A DNA stretch of 64,000 nucleotides from Neofusicoccum parvum (taxonomy: Eukaryota; Ascomycota; Dothideomycetes; Botryosphaeriales; Botryosphaeriaceae): assembly GCA_020912385.1 (NCBI GenBank), contig CP087221.1, positions 868,001 through 932,000 of the forward strand, in the 5' to 3' direction. The translations under genes were made by a program, and so were the position numbers. The notes below the pieces were generated by a model. It made no database searches and was not told the origin of the DNA. It was given only the letters and a program-made list of their open reading frames with translations. Shown one piece after another: positions 23,028 to 34,430 of this stretch; within the stretch, counting starts at the first letter, position 1, and each line of letters starts with the position of its first letter.

Positions 23028-25846
23028 CTACTCTAAGAGGATCTGTCGCACGAAGAACTCTGGTGGAGGCTCATGTTCTCCCCATTCCAAGACTCCCAGC
23101 CAAACCCAAGAATCCCCTTCCGCCCTATTCCTTCCACATATCGCAAAAAGAGGTCCGTTGGAAGGGCCTTTGTACATGCTTGCAGTTGCCGTTCTTTTCC
23201 ATCCAGATATATCATCGTTTTCAACTTCCGTTCCCTCGTAACCTTCCTGCAATGGCTGGAGGAGGATTCCTTCCTCGTATTTTCTGCTGTACAGCAGCCG
23301 AAAAGCATACTCGTGCACTGGGCGTGGAGGAGTAGTTCTATAAGTGTAAGGCGCATCACCGGAATAATCAATCTCAGATACGCCCCATACAGCACGCAGG
23401 CGCGCCATCCTGAAGCCGTCCACATAATATTCTTCAATGACACCTGTGCGTGAAAGGTTGCCATCGTACGCCGGGAGCCGCGGAATGTTTCCACCAACTT
23501 GATCTAACGGGAGTCCTGGACGAGAAGGTGCCCATCTCAAGCCGGGATTGGGGATCCTGGGGACGTTGGAGAGCAGGAAGCCTGTGTAAATTCTTTCGTC
23601 ACCGACCGTGTTGATACCCGAAACATAATCGCCCACCCAACTCCTCTTCCATATCTCAGTGGCATTTTTGTAGGTTTCATTGCCTACCAAGAGTGACCAG
23701 ATGACCACATCGTCCCCAGGCCGGGAAGCAAACCGCTGTGCAAGCAGTGTTGCTGCTTCAGAAATGCTGACAAACCCGTCTTCGATGCGGCGGGCCATTT
23801 TCATAGCGTCGTAGGAACTCCCGTAGATGCCCCTACTCCGCACTTTGTTGGCGTGTGCTTTAGCCCGCGCCGATCCATCGTGTGTGTATCTTGTCAGCCA
23901 GTCAGACTCTTCCGGGGGAGGGAACAGATGGTAGTTTGAGAGCATTAGAATTCCAATGTTGATGCGGCCACAAGTGCTGACGACTTGCACTGTCTCTCTG
24001 AGAGAAATGACGGCATTTTCTCTCCCCGCGGAGCACAGAATGAAAATATGATTCCGGCCTCGCAAGGCCTCCAGCAAGGTCCATGACCTGACATTCCAGT
24101 CGCAGACAAGGAGGGTAGAGATAATTGACTCCCGAAGGCTTATGGCGGCTTGTGTCATACTGGTATTTCTGTCGAGTATCGAAGAAACATCGGTTTCCAT
24201 CAAGTCTCTGTCACAGACAAGCACGACCTTTGAGCCCAAGAAGACTTTATTGATGGTCATGATCGCCTCGTTGCGTAAGTCATGCGGAGTTGGTATGCCT
24301 ATTCAAATGTAAGTTTAGAGGTTCTGTTGCAGATATGATGCTGTAAAGCTGTTGGGGTATGTAAATTTCAGCTTACATGCAGCATCTATCCAGTAGCTCG
24401 TGCAGCCGAAACTCTCAGCAATTCTCTTGTACCTGTCATGCAAGCAACTATTCATCCCAGTCTCCGGTCGCCCTCCCTGGCCGTGGCTCCATACGTGAGA
24501 AATTGCGACTGTTGTCCACGATGATTTTTCGTATCGAATCAGATTTTTCCCGTCGGTAGAGGTGTTGGCAATGGAAACTGCGCGTGCCCCTAACAAGCTA
24601 CGGTAGGAGACCTCGTCCCAGACGATTCGCACACAAGCATCACCGCCTGGGCAGAGGATGTCGTGTTGGCTTTGATCCATAACAGTTGCGCCTTGCATTC
24701 GTCTGCATGTGGTAGGTGAATCGCCAGCGCAGGAGCTTTCGTTTATGCATCTCCCCTGTTTCTCATTGAAAAGGTTCTCGAAACTCATGTGAAACTCCCG
24801 TAGGTCGAGAAGAGATGTTGATCTGCTTCGATGAAGAAGCTGGTAGGCTAGTGTACACATGTACTCGGATTTTAAGTCTACTTGTCGCTCATACAGGGCC
24901 GTAGACTCTGCATTCGGGCGTAAAGTAAGCTCAGGGAGCGTGTGATAGTCGAAGCCGATGATCAATTGATCCTGCAAAATTTGCCTAATTGGGTCAGCAA
25001 AAAGCCGGTCGATCGGGGAGCTTGACAAAGTTACCAATGATGCAAGGATACGCATCGCTGCCACGTGTTCCACAAATAGGACTTGAGCACAAACCAGCGC
25101 CATGCCTGGCATTTTCCGCTTGCTTTTTCCATTTCGTATATGGTCGAGTCAAGCAGTTCTGAGACTTTGTTGATGAACTTGGGGAATTCTACCAACTCGT
25201 TGCGTCCTCTGATGGCTTGAACACTCTTATCCCATGTCGCAGAAATTACGAGAGCCATGCGAACGACAATGACAGGAATATTCCGGGCTATCTCCAGCCT
25301 CTCCCAGCTCCACTCTTGCGGCGCTGTGTCCTGCCAGCTCCTCGGGCCGTTATCTTCCGGGCCGGGGGGTGTTACAATATCCTTCGGGATAGGTACCGTC
25401 TCTGGTAGACGCGATAGCAGATCGAAGCACCTGTCTATAATCGTCGTTTCTTCCGCCTTAGATCCAGAGGCCCCAATTTCAACATGGACCAGTTTGGAAA
25501 GAGCATCTTCGAGCGCGTTAAAGCTGTACTTCGACGAGGTGCGTCTGAACAGAGACCTCCGGAAATACCAAAATGCCCGCGATTCGTAATCAAGGCCTTG
25601 GCTCTGCCCGGGAAACAGTACGGCGCCTTCTGGAGCTGACTGCCAGATACCTTTTAGCATGATCTGGCGGTCTCCAAGGAGTCCATGTTCCATGAACGAA
25701 TCCCGCTCGCTTGTCCAGAAGCCGTCGATGCATACGGCATTCATGTCAATGCAGACGAATCTCACAGTCGGAGCGCCGTATGTGTGTCTACGGCATTCCA
25801 ACCACTGCTTACGTATACATTCTCTTGTGAGGGCAACTGAAGTCAT
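23028..25846 (-). CDS. HET-like protein A (divergent HET paralogue)
   Basis: Three exons (25846-25035, 24984-24377, 24298-23028) join to 896 aa. The core reads VAISHVWSHGQGGRPE, then CLHDRYKRIAESFGC, YWIDAACIPTPHDLRNEAI and VVLVCDRDL. This matches the layout of the HET domain (PF06985), where YVWGD and WIDALCINQ take these places. Before it lies C-x7-C-x13-H-x3-C-x5-C (24731 to 24633). After it come STLLVCDWNVRSWTLLEALRG and a long C-terminal region. The first intron falls at the same codon and phase as in paralogue C; the second, inside WIDAAC, is unique to this copy. HET proteins trigger cell death after fusion of unlike hyphae or on other cues; whether this one does is unknown. Divergently arranged with B across 490 bp. 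Confidence 0.8.
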
Positions 25847-26336
25847 CCTGAAGATTCGTGATTTCCGAACACGTAGAAGAGCCCTTCGGAGGTCGGGAGA
25901 AGGGCCGGGATATGGGGCCTGCGGAGAGTTTGCTCAAGACTTCATGTGCCAGACAAAACAGGTCCAAACCGAGAAGATCACATATGTTACCATTAGGAGT
26001 GGCATTAGTGGAGAAGCAAGAGGTCGTGGATATCCGGCTGACACTGCCACGTCATTGTACGACTTCGTTCTCAGCTCTCAGCCGCACTTCGCCCCCACCC
26101 AGGGACCCGCTTTTCCGCACCAAAACCCGGCCCCCACGCGGAGAAAGCACACACGTAGCAGGAGCGCTCAGCCTTGTCTAACTACTGCCCTTAACTTCGC
26201 CAATGTCATAACTTGTGTCTCTCAAGTATATTGGGACTATGAGTCCGTCGTGTCACATAGTTGCCGCTTTGTCTAACTCTACGATTCTCATCTCGACATC
26301 CTTCTCCCTTCTTTCAATGCATTCAACACCGATTGA
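25847..26336. promoter_or_regulatory. Divergent promoter of HET-like A and B
   Basis: 490 bp between start codons facing away from each other (25846 minus, 26337 plus). No TATA box or paired operator was identified. If A and B are co-expressed, shared elements should be here. Confidence 0.45.
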
Positions 26337-28745
26337 ATGGCAGAATATATCCAGCAGGGTCCGTTTACCTACACGTCCGGCCATGTAAGGCAGATATTAG
26401 AGGAAAATCTCTGTGTCGACCGTCCAGCAGGTGCTCCGGGATTCCCTGTAGTGTTTAATCCTTTGTCGACAATATTCTTTTTCGACGATGAAGGTATCTC
26501 GCATTCGTACGACGAACGTAGCCGTGCCTCACACGTCCAAAATTGGCGCAACGAGTATCTTGCGCAGCTGGACGGATCTGAGGGACATATGGAGCGTCTG
26601 GATTCAGCCTTCTCGGGGCTCTTGCGTTGTAACTTCCGAGTCCCAGAAAATGAATTTGAGGAGGTCATCCCTGAGGCTTGCGCTCTCCTCTCAAGGCTTC
26701 CTGCGGTTCCACAGCAACCTGGACTGGAAATTAATCTCACTGCTCTTGATGCGGCCTTCTTTCTTCCAGGCTTACCTCGTACTTGGGAGAATCTTCGCAT
26801 TGTCCGCTTTGTTGATAACAACACCATTCGCCTAGCGTTGAACATCGTCATTGACAAAGGATTAAGCTGGTACGGTCCTCGTACCGTCGAGCTGCTGGAC
26901 ACGATAGGGGAAGTCCTCCAGACAGGCCTCCAACCCTGTTACGGAGATGATTCTGTACGACAAACCTTGCTTACTGCGTTTCTCTGGACCTCACTACAGA
27001 GACTGATCATGCTCCACTTTTCGTATATCCTTGGATTGCACCTTACCGGTGGATACAACTTTTCTCTCAACGAGGGAGTAGCTCTCCTCGGCAAAGACCT
27101 TCTGCAACGGGTCCACCGCACCGGAGCAGGCCTCCCAGAACTAAATAAGGCCATGTGCAGATGCGCGTTTGAGCTCCTCCGCTCGGACCGTGCATCCGTT
27201 GCACTCGACTTCCGTGACTTCGCCAGGCGGTATGACGAAGCTTTAGGCGGCCTTCCCGCGCGATGCATTGTCCCGGAACGTCCCGCATGGCCAATTTTCT
27301 GTCAGTGGAGGAGCCATCAGCCGAAGCCATGTGACGGAGACAACCCACACAAGTGCATGAGGTTCAAGGGCGCCAAGATACAAGACCAATCCGCGCATAC
27401 GGCATCTTGCACAGGGGATTGTCCGAAGCTCTACTGGTCTGAAGACTCCTACAGAAACGGCTCGGGCGCCCGAGCCGTCTCCCTCCAAGGCACAACGAAC
27501 GACAAGCTGGTCTACTGCCGTAGCTCCGAGCGCACGATGGCCATCTCGCACGTTTGGAGCCACGGGCAAGGCGGCCGACCCGAGCGCTCCACCGGCACCG
27601 GCTTCAACAGATGCCTGCACGACCGCTACGCCCGCATCGCCCGGTCCTTCGGCTGCGACTCGTACTGGATGGACACGCCCTGCATCCCGCAGGACCACCA
27701 GCTGCGCGACGAAGCCATCCAGAACATCAACCGCGTGTTCCGCGACAGCCGGCTGACGCTCGTCTGCGACCGCGACGTCCAGCTGATCGACGCGTCGCGG
27801 CCCAGCCTCGCCGTCCACGAGCGCATCCTCGCCGTCCTGCTCGTGTGCGACTGGAACGCGCGCGCCTGGACGCTGCTGGAGGCCATGCGCGGCCGGCACG
27901 ACGTCTGGTTGCTCTGCCGGCACGACGTGCCCGTCTCGTTCCGCGCCGCCCTGGACGACGTGCACCGCCGCGGGAGCGTCGCGCTGGCCACCCTGTTCCT
28001 GACGGCGCAGCACCTGCTGCCGTCGTTCCGGCCGGTCAAGGCCGCGCAGCGGGAGGGCATGCGCGCCATGGTGCGCGGGCTCGTGTCGGTCGAGGAGGCC
28101 GCGATGCTGCTGAGCCATCGCCACGCGACCAGGCCCGGCGATGAGATTGTCATCTGGAGCCTGCTCGTCGGCGAGACCGTCCCGGAGGACGCGCTCGACT
28201 TCTGGCGCCGGAACCTGATCGTCAGAACTGGGTTTCTCGTGTCAAGTGTTCCCCGGCTGGACAAGTTGGGGTGGTCGTGGGCGCCTGTTCGGCCGGATAT
28301 GCCTGAGGAAGGGTATCGGAAAGGAAGGGACAAGCTCGTTTTTCATCAGGATGGCGTGAAGACTGAGTTTGCGGATGTGGTTGATGATGGCCTTGATGCT
28401 CCTTGGTTTGTCGGGGAGTTCCCAGGGCGACGCGGTATGCCGCTCCGAAGTAACCTGGCCAACTTCGTTGACAGCATAGTATCTCCACGTCAGCGGCTCT
28501 TGAGGGATATCTCTAGACGCTACCTGAAGAATTATCGTTTCGGAGCACTGCTAATGCCGTCAAGCGAAGGGGAGGGAGGTACGCCTATAGCTGTGCGTGG
28601 AGACGCGGGACAGCTTCTCTTTGCTGTTGTGGGAATGAATGATGAGACCAGGCAGCGGTGGAAATGGAAGGGCGTGGTTGAAGTGAACGACAAAGAATTT
28701 TCTAGTCTCCCTCCTTTTAAGAGACGGCGCATTATTCTTTGCTGA
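26337..28745 (+). CDS. HET-like protein B (intronless paralogue)
   Basis: One open frame of 802 aa with no introns. It keeps every family block seen in A and C: an N-terminal helical half of about 330 residues, the C-x7-C-x13-H-x3-C-x3-C block at 27330-27422, a DSYRNGSGARAVSL stretch, MAISHVWSHGQGGRPE, CLHDRYARIARSFGC, YWMDTPCIPQDHQLRDEAI, LTLVCDRDV and VLLVCDWNARAWTLLEAMRG. Codon use in the core (27560-28200) is strongly GC-rich compared with the flanks and with paralogue C. Loss of all introns present in the paralogues could mean a cDNA-derived copy, or simply intron loss. No frameshift or stop is present, so it looks functional. The role is inferred as HET-like signalling or cell death. 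Confidence 0.82.
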   Translation: MAEYIQQGPFTYTSGHVRQILEENLCVDRPAGAPGFPVVFNPLSTIFFFDDEGISHSYDERSRASHVQNWRNEYLAQLDGSEGHMERLDSAFSGLLRCNFRVPENEFEEVIPEACALLSRLPAVPQQPGLEINLTALDAAFFLPGLPRTWENLRIVRFVDNNTIRLALNIVIDKGLSWYGPRTVELLDTIGEVLQTGLQPCYGDDSVRQTLLTAFLWTSLQRLIMLHFSYILGLHLTGGYNFSLNEGVALLGKDLLQRVHRTGAGLPELNKAMCRCAFELLRSDRASVALDFRDFARRYDEALGGLPARCIVPERPAWPIFCQWRSHQPKPCDGDNPHKCMRFKGAKIQDQSAHTASCTGDCPKLYWSEDSYRNGSGARAVSLQGTTNDKLVYCRSSERTMAISHVWSHGQGGRPERSTGTGFNRCLHDRYARIARSFGCDSYWMDTPCIPQDHQLRDEAIQNINRVFRDSRLTLVCDRDVQLIDASRPSLAVHERILAVLLVCDWNARAWTLLEAMRGRHDVWLLCRHDVPVSFRAALDDVHRRGSVALATLFLTAQHLLPSFRPVKAAQREGMRAMVRGLVSVEEAAMLLSHRHATRPGDEIVIWSLLVGETVPEDALDFWRRNLIVRTGFLVSSVPRLDKLGWSWAPVRPDMPEEGYRKGRDKLVFHQDGVKTEFADVVDDGLDAPWFVGEFPGRRGMPLRSNLANFVDSIVSPRQRLLRDISRRYLKNYRFGALLMPSSEGEGGTPIAVRGDAGQLLFAVVGMNDETRQRWKWKGVVEVNDKEFSSLPPFKRRRIILC

Positions 28746-29010
28746 CATTTCACGGTATATGAGATTTAAAATAGCATGGAGCAGGTAGAATAGACAGTAC
28801 AGCTCCATGCGATAGACATGGCCAAACGCTGAAGTTTGAACGGCTCTAACAGTTTTGTTGCTGACTTTGACACAATTTCAGAGATCCCGAAAAATAGTCT
28901 GATATCTTTGGCTTTTGGTGTCATTTTTGCCCAATTTTTGGTGTGTTAAGCACTGTTTACATCTCCAATAAGAAAGACTTTACTTAACTTTCCGCTCTTT
29001 TCAACGACAA
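28746..29010. other. Convergent 3' spacer between HET-like B and membrane protein gene
   Basis: AT-rich spacer holding the 3' ends of two converging genes. Nothing else seen. Confidence 0.5.
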
Positions 29011-30512
29011 TCAAACGTCTTTTTTGTTCAACTCTTCCTTCAAAAAGTTTGCCCCGGCCACGGAAATCCGATAGCTTTTTTCAACGAAGCTCAGATCATG
29101 GCTGGTTAAAGAATCGTCGGTGCCGATTTCCAGACCATTTATTCTCCTCAGCCAAGCCTCTCGACGTGGATGTGGAACAATGATATCATCCATCCACCTT
29201 GTAACCTTTGTGCCAGAAAACACCTGAATAGCACCAAGCATGGCCATTCTTCCGGTGAACTTGAAGCTCTTCACTTCGACTTCTACACCTTCCTCGGTGA
29301 GCCAACGACTGGCAAGGCCTGCGGCTCGGAAGCTCCGACGAAGAAGCCAGTTCAAAGCCAGGAGCACAACCAGACACACTCCGTCCCAGCCTTTTTGCGC
29401 TGCTACGTAAGTCATACCCAGTAGCTGCAATGCATTTGCAAATCTCAGCCACCAGGTTGTCAACTCCAGATTCATACTCGGCTGGTTTGGGACCATGAAC
29501 ATTGCTTTGTTCAGCAGTGAGTCCACAACGCCCCTGTCGCCAATATACAGGTGCCACTCAACAGCATTCTGGTGCGTCGCTACAAGCATACAGGCATCGT
29601 GCGTCTCATTGTTTTGCAGGTAACCGGGCGGACGCTGGATGTTGATGCTCTGCAAGGCCAGGCGTGAAATGGCACTGCAGACGATAATAGCGGAGGTACC
29701 TGGAAGGATCAATCAGGAGCTTTGGAGCACGGGGAATTTTCCCCCAACTTACCGTACGCGCCACACAGGCCGAGGACAACGGCAATCGCCACGAGGAGGA
29801 GGAACGACAGGACCCGCCCGCACCCCGACAGCCGCCACTCCTCAATCCTTTTCCCCACCGACCTGCTCGACCGCACACGCCGCCCAAAGCTGTACACATG
29901 CAACGTCTGAAACCGACGAAACTGCGTCTGCGGCGCCGGCACCAGCTTCTCCGTCCCCGCCATCCCCGGCTCCCCGACGTCCTCCCCACCGCCCCCCACC
30001 GCCGTCGCAGACGAAGCGCCCGAGCCCTCACTCCCGTCACTCGCCCCACCATCTCGCCCCCGCCCCGGCGGCTCCGGCCGCGGCGGCAGCGCCTCGGGTA
30101 TAACGACCGCCTCGCGGCCGGTCCCCGCCCTCCTCCGCACGTACCTGGCGACGACGTCGGCGGCGGCGCCATTGGCGGCGGGGAACGCGCTGCCCCAGCG
30201 GACGTCCCAGACGACGGCGCCGGAGCCGCCGCGGGTGCTGGCCTGGTCGAGGAACGCGGGCGTGCGCTCCAGCAGCCGCGCGACGCCGGCCAGCGCGCCC
30301 AGCTTCGGGAACAGGCCCAGCGACACCCGCCCCAGCAGCGCGACGTCGCCTGCCGTGTGGTAGTCGTCGCGGCTGCCGGATAGGTGGCACACCAGCGGGA
30401 TTAGCGATGCCCACTCCGACACGATGTTGGGGAGGGCGGGGAGGGGGAGGAGGGGTGGTTTGTTGAGGGTGCCGAGGCGGGCGGAGATGTCGGTGGAGAA
30501 GAGGGCGGACAT
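29011..30512 (-). CDS. Multi-span membrane protein in the HET-like locus
   Basis: Two exons (30512-29753 and 29699-29011) give 482 aa. Residues 1-130 are mostly helical and start with MSALFSTDISARLG. A Pro/Gly/Ser-rich disordered stretch (about 135-190) precedes LHVYSFGRRVRSSRSVGKRI. A strong membrane segment follows (VLSFLLLVAIAVVLGLCGAY, about 233-253), continuing across the splice into a second hydrophobic run. Further hydrophobic stretches lie at GVCLVVLLALNWLL. A loop has THQNAVEWHLYIGDRGVVDS, which I believe is a conserved mark of an uncharacterised fungal family. No enzyme motif is visible. It sits between HET-like B and C, convergent with B and divergent from C, so a partner role at a membrane is possible but not shown. 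Confidence 0.75.
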
Positions 30513-31004
30513 GGTTGGTTGGTCGGGGTTGGGGCTGGGGTGGGTGGTGTTTGAGGCTGGAAGTTCCTCCCAAGGCTGGGTTTCCGGTCGGGTGGTGCTT
30601 GGGGCGCTGCGACGGTGGGATGACGTCTTTATAAGAGTCCTCTGAGGCTGAGTTTGGCACATCATGTATAAATCTGATCGGTGGAGCAGATTGCTGCAGA
30701 ATCTCACTGTGGATCCGCGTGCCACGTCACACGCTGTTCCGCTTTTGCCACCGGGTCTCCGCTTTAAGCCAAGCGCTTGATTTACTCTGCGAAAAAGAAC
30801 GTTGGTGACAGGACTGTGGATAGGCCCGTATTGCACGCCAAGCCTGTGGCGGCCGCTGTTTCCCCAATCACAACTGCTTAGCCTCAGCTGAACAGATACA
30901 AAACCCCGCTCTGCTGCCTGGAGCTCAACCTTAAGAATTGTTTCCGTGGGCCACATGTCTTTGAGTTAGGTCAAAATCTTCTGTGTACAGTATTTACCCT
31001 ATCG
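30513..31004. promoter_or_regulatory. Divergent promoter, membrane protein / HET-like C
   Basis: 492 bp between outward-facing starts (30512 minus, 31005 plus). A TATAAG sequence at about 30630 and the leader of the membrane protein gene fit a minus or plus promoter. No operator identified. Confidence 0.4.
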
Positions 31005-33674
31005 ATGGATTCTTTGAGCGTTGAGAGGCGTCGGGTAGAGGCCATTTGGCGCTCGTGCAGCTCGCCTTTTGAGCACACAGAGACATCATCGCCTTTGTCG
31101 ACATTCAAAGCCAAACAGTTGCTTCCAAAAACTCTGAGATCCCACACTGACTCTTTTTATCCACTGATGTCCTGGAGAGTCTCTCGGAGCGACATCTTTT
31201 TCGGCGAAGAGGAGCGGCTTCTCCCATTCCAGAACATATGTCAAGAATTATTCGATGCCACGCTCGACCCGGATGATCACTTTAAAAAATTGGACGATCG
31301 GCTTTCAAAGCTTCTATTCGTGGATATCCAGACCACCGAGGCTTACGACGACGTTGTTGACAAGGCGATTGCACTTCTTGCGAGGCTTCCATCCACGCCT
31401 CCGAGCTGGAAAGGCTGTGATAGATATACGATGAATTTCCGCAAGGAGTTGCGCCCTTACTGCATCTCTTCTCCTGCAACTGGAGAGAACCTCTGGGAGA
31501 ACCTCCAGGCTGTGGCGTGTCCTGCGTCGAATATAATCCGGATCGTTCTAAATTTCGGGTGCGAAGCGGGTGATTTTTGGTCCCCTGAAATTCGCGAGAT
31601 TTGGGAAAGAGCAGCCTTTCAGCCTGATAGAGACCCTCGCAAACGAAATCCAACCGAATTTTGGTCAGTCGAAAATCTGGTTACCTATGCGAACCTTGTG
31701 GCTGAGCTGTTGGAAACCACCTCTCGAATCCACGAAATCGTGTCAATGGATGGCGTAGACGAGGAAAACGTAAGATGGCATATCGTGGAATCCTTTTTGT
31801 GGGCTTCATGGCAGCGCACTGTTCTACTTGTACAATGGTTCGTCGTTCAAAATCCCTGATTCGGTGGTGTGATTAGTCCAACTTACTCTAAGACAGGTTC
31901 GTTATGGAAAAGCAGATGGAGTGGGGCTGCCATTACGGCAGAGCCACCGACCTTTTTTTGCGTGGAGCGGGAAAAGAACGAGATTGGGCAGAGATAGAGC
32001 GATTGAAGGCAGAGTATATGTGCAACTGGGCCTATGGGTTGCTGAAAACAGACCGATTCTCCGGAGCCGTTGACCTTCGGCATTTTCACAAACGGTATGA
32101 CTTCTTTTGTTGTCCTTTACCAGACTTACATTGACAAAGTTCAGTTTCGCCGACCAATTCAAGGATCGACGTGCAAGATGCTCACTCCGCGAGACAGTGT
32201 GTGAAGGAAGATCCCCAAGATCATGTCACCGATTTGTAGGCGCCGTCATCAAAGATCAGTCTGCTCATAGGGCTGTATGCAAAGGCAACTGTCCGAGGAT
32301 GTTTTGGGACGAAGACTCTTACCGAAGCGTTGACGGCCCACGTGCTGTATGTATCGACTCATCAAGCGGGACTGTTCTGAAGTATCGAAGAGCTTCATTA
32401 TCGACAATGTCCATATCGCATGTCTGGAGCCATGGTCAAGGAGGAAGACCAGAGAAGCCGCATGGGTTGAACCGCTGCTTGCACGAAAGATATGTCGCGA
32501 TTGCAAAGAGCCACGGTTGCGATTCCTACTGGATGGACACACCATGCATTCCAGAAGACCATCAACTTCGCGCAGAGGCAATTGCGTATATTAATCAGGT
32601 GTTTCACACGTCGGCTGTTACTTTGGTCTGCGATCGGGATCTCATGACGTACGACATTGGAACCCTGACATTGGAGAAGAAAGAATCAATATTGGCAACA
32701 GTGAGTTCGTTTTAAAGATCTAAAATATCCAGGAATATCTTTAACCGCATCTATAGATTCTAGTGTGCGACTGGAACGTGCGCGCCTGGACGTTCCTGGA
32801 AGCCTTCCGAGGAAAAAGTCACATCCATCTACTCTTTCAGAACGATCGGACCATGTCGTTCCTAAGCATCCTAGAGGATGTTTGCTCTTCGGGGCGCGTC
32901 GATTTAGCAGTTCTGTTCCTGAATGCTACGCATTTACTACCACCTCCGAGGTACGGGGATTCGACCTACCCATCCAAACTCCACACAGACCATGTAAATG
33001 TTGGGTTTGTAAGCGTAGAAGAAGCTTCTATGCTGCTTAGCCACCGGCAAGCATCAAGAGAAGGGGATGACGTAGTCATCTGGAGTCTCCTTGTCGACGA
33101 AAATGCCTACCACTCGGCTGAAAAGTTCTGGCTCAGCAGATGCGACATTACAAGGGCACCTGCAGATAACATCAACACTGGATTCTTGATCTCCAGCGCA
33201 CCCAGAATCAAGAAGGTTCCTGGCCTTGGCTGGGCTCCTGCAACGCCAACATGCAACTTCACTTCCGACAATTACTTTCTTAGCGGTGATGGCCACCGAA
33301 CCAGGCTGGCAAGGTTCAACGCAAAAGGACTTACAGGCTCTTTTGCCGTGAACATCTTTCGGCCTGAAACAGGTCCCGACTCAGAAGTATACCAGCGTGC
33401 CATCAACAGCTTCCTAAAAAAGCAAGAGCCTTTGAAGAAGTTGAGCTTCCGCTGGATCGCCCTGTTGCAGCCCTTGCTTGATCTCGAGACTGAACATCCA
33501 ACCGCGTACCGATACAGGGGCAATGGCAATGCCGTAGAACATATCGTCTTCGGAGTGTGTGTCTCGAACAGCCGCACCACATTTACTGCAAAGTGGACGT
33601 GGAAGGGCGTGTACCAGTGGGACTACCGGCACTCCTTGCCGGAATTCTGGGAGGCGGAGCTAACGCTGGTATAG
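31005..33674 (+). CDS. HET-like protein C (divergent HET paralogue)
   Basis: Four exons (31005-31837, 31897-32094, 32145-32700, 32757-33674) give 834 aa. The family order is complete: helical N-terminal half, C-x7-C-x13-H-x3-C-x3-C at 32200-32292, SYRSVDGPRAVCI, MSISHVWSHGQGGRPE, CLHERYVAIAKSHGC, YWMDTPCIPEDHQLRAEAI, VTLVCDRDL and ILVCDWNVRAWTFLEAFRG, then the C-terminal half. Intron 1, after VQW in phase 2, is at the same place as intron 1 of paralogue A; introns 2 and 3 are its own. I chose the acceptors because only they restore the conserved HFHKRF and ILVCDWN readings. No disruption is seen. Its role is likely like that of A and B, and equally unproven. Confidence 0.8.
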
Positions 33675-34430
33675 CAAGCAGTAGTTTGAGAATGTAAGAG
33701 AGCAGAACACATATACTCTATGGTCCCAGATTTGTTGTATAGGATAGTATCATCTCTCGAAAGTGTTGATTGTCGATGGAATGAGTGGTCATGTGCGGAG
33801 GCTGCGGGGTTGCGGGGATTTGCGATCACTGACCCGGCACGCCGGAAACCTTTCAGCGTTCTACAAAGCTTCACTCTACTTCCAGAACACTTTGAACGCC
33901 TGGCCAGCCCTACTCCGCTGCCCTTCTCGTGTCCAAAAGCATGTTGCATCCGCAATGCGCTCACAACTCCACATCCCCCCATCTTTGCTATCAGGTATGC
34001 ATCTCGCCACCTCGTTCCACCGCAGGAGGATTCCACACAACCGCAATGTGGCAGGTCAAGGCAAAGTGGCAATGCTGCAATTTGTACTCAAATCCTGCCG
34101 TCAAAATCCTGTGTTCGTGTCAGGCCTTGGCGAGTGCATGCACAGTGCCTGGCCAAGACGCGACTACGTCTGTATAGGAAGGTCGCAGGGGTTGCGTCCA
34201 AACATTTTTGCTTGGCCGACGATTGCCCTTCTTGGACCTGTCTATCTCGTCTGTTTCCCCAGAACTACCAAGAATTTTATCCAGACCGTACCTCGACAAG
34301 CACCTTGGCATCCAGATGGCGGGCCGGAAGCGAAAGATAGCAAACCGGGCAATCGCGTGCTCTGGCCGGCTGCTATATATTGCGCCTCTACCGCAAGAAT
34401 TTGGCACTCACCCCGCTTGGTCTCAATCGC
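33675..34430. other. Intergenic, HET-like C to aminopeptidase
   Basis: 756 bp. An open frame 33763-34434 has no recognisable domain and overlaps the promoter of the next gene, so I treat it as non-coding. Apart from the TATA-like site listed separately nothing is seen. Confidence 0.5.
34373..34380 (+). promoter_or_regulatory. TATA-like box of the M28 aminopeptidase gene
   Basis: CTATATAT about 55 bp before ATG 34431. The position supports starting translation at 34431 rather than at the in-frame ATG at 34380, which would overlap the box. Confidence 0.5.

Noticed and set aside
24290..24380. HET-like A as a pseudogene because the frame stops after WIDAAC
   Set aside because: A 78-nt intron with GTAAGC donor and AATAG acceptor restores CIPTPHDLRNEAI exactly, so the gene is intact.
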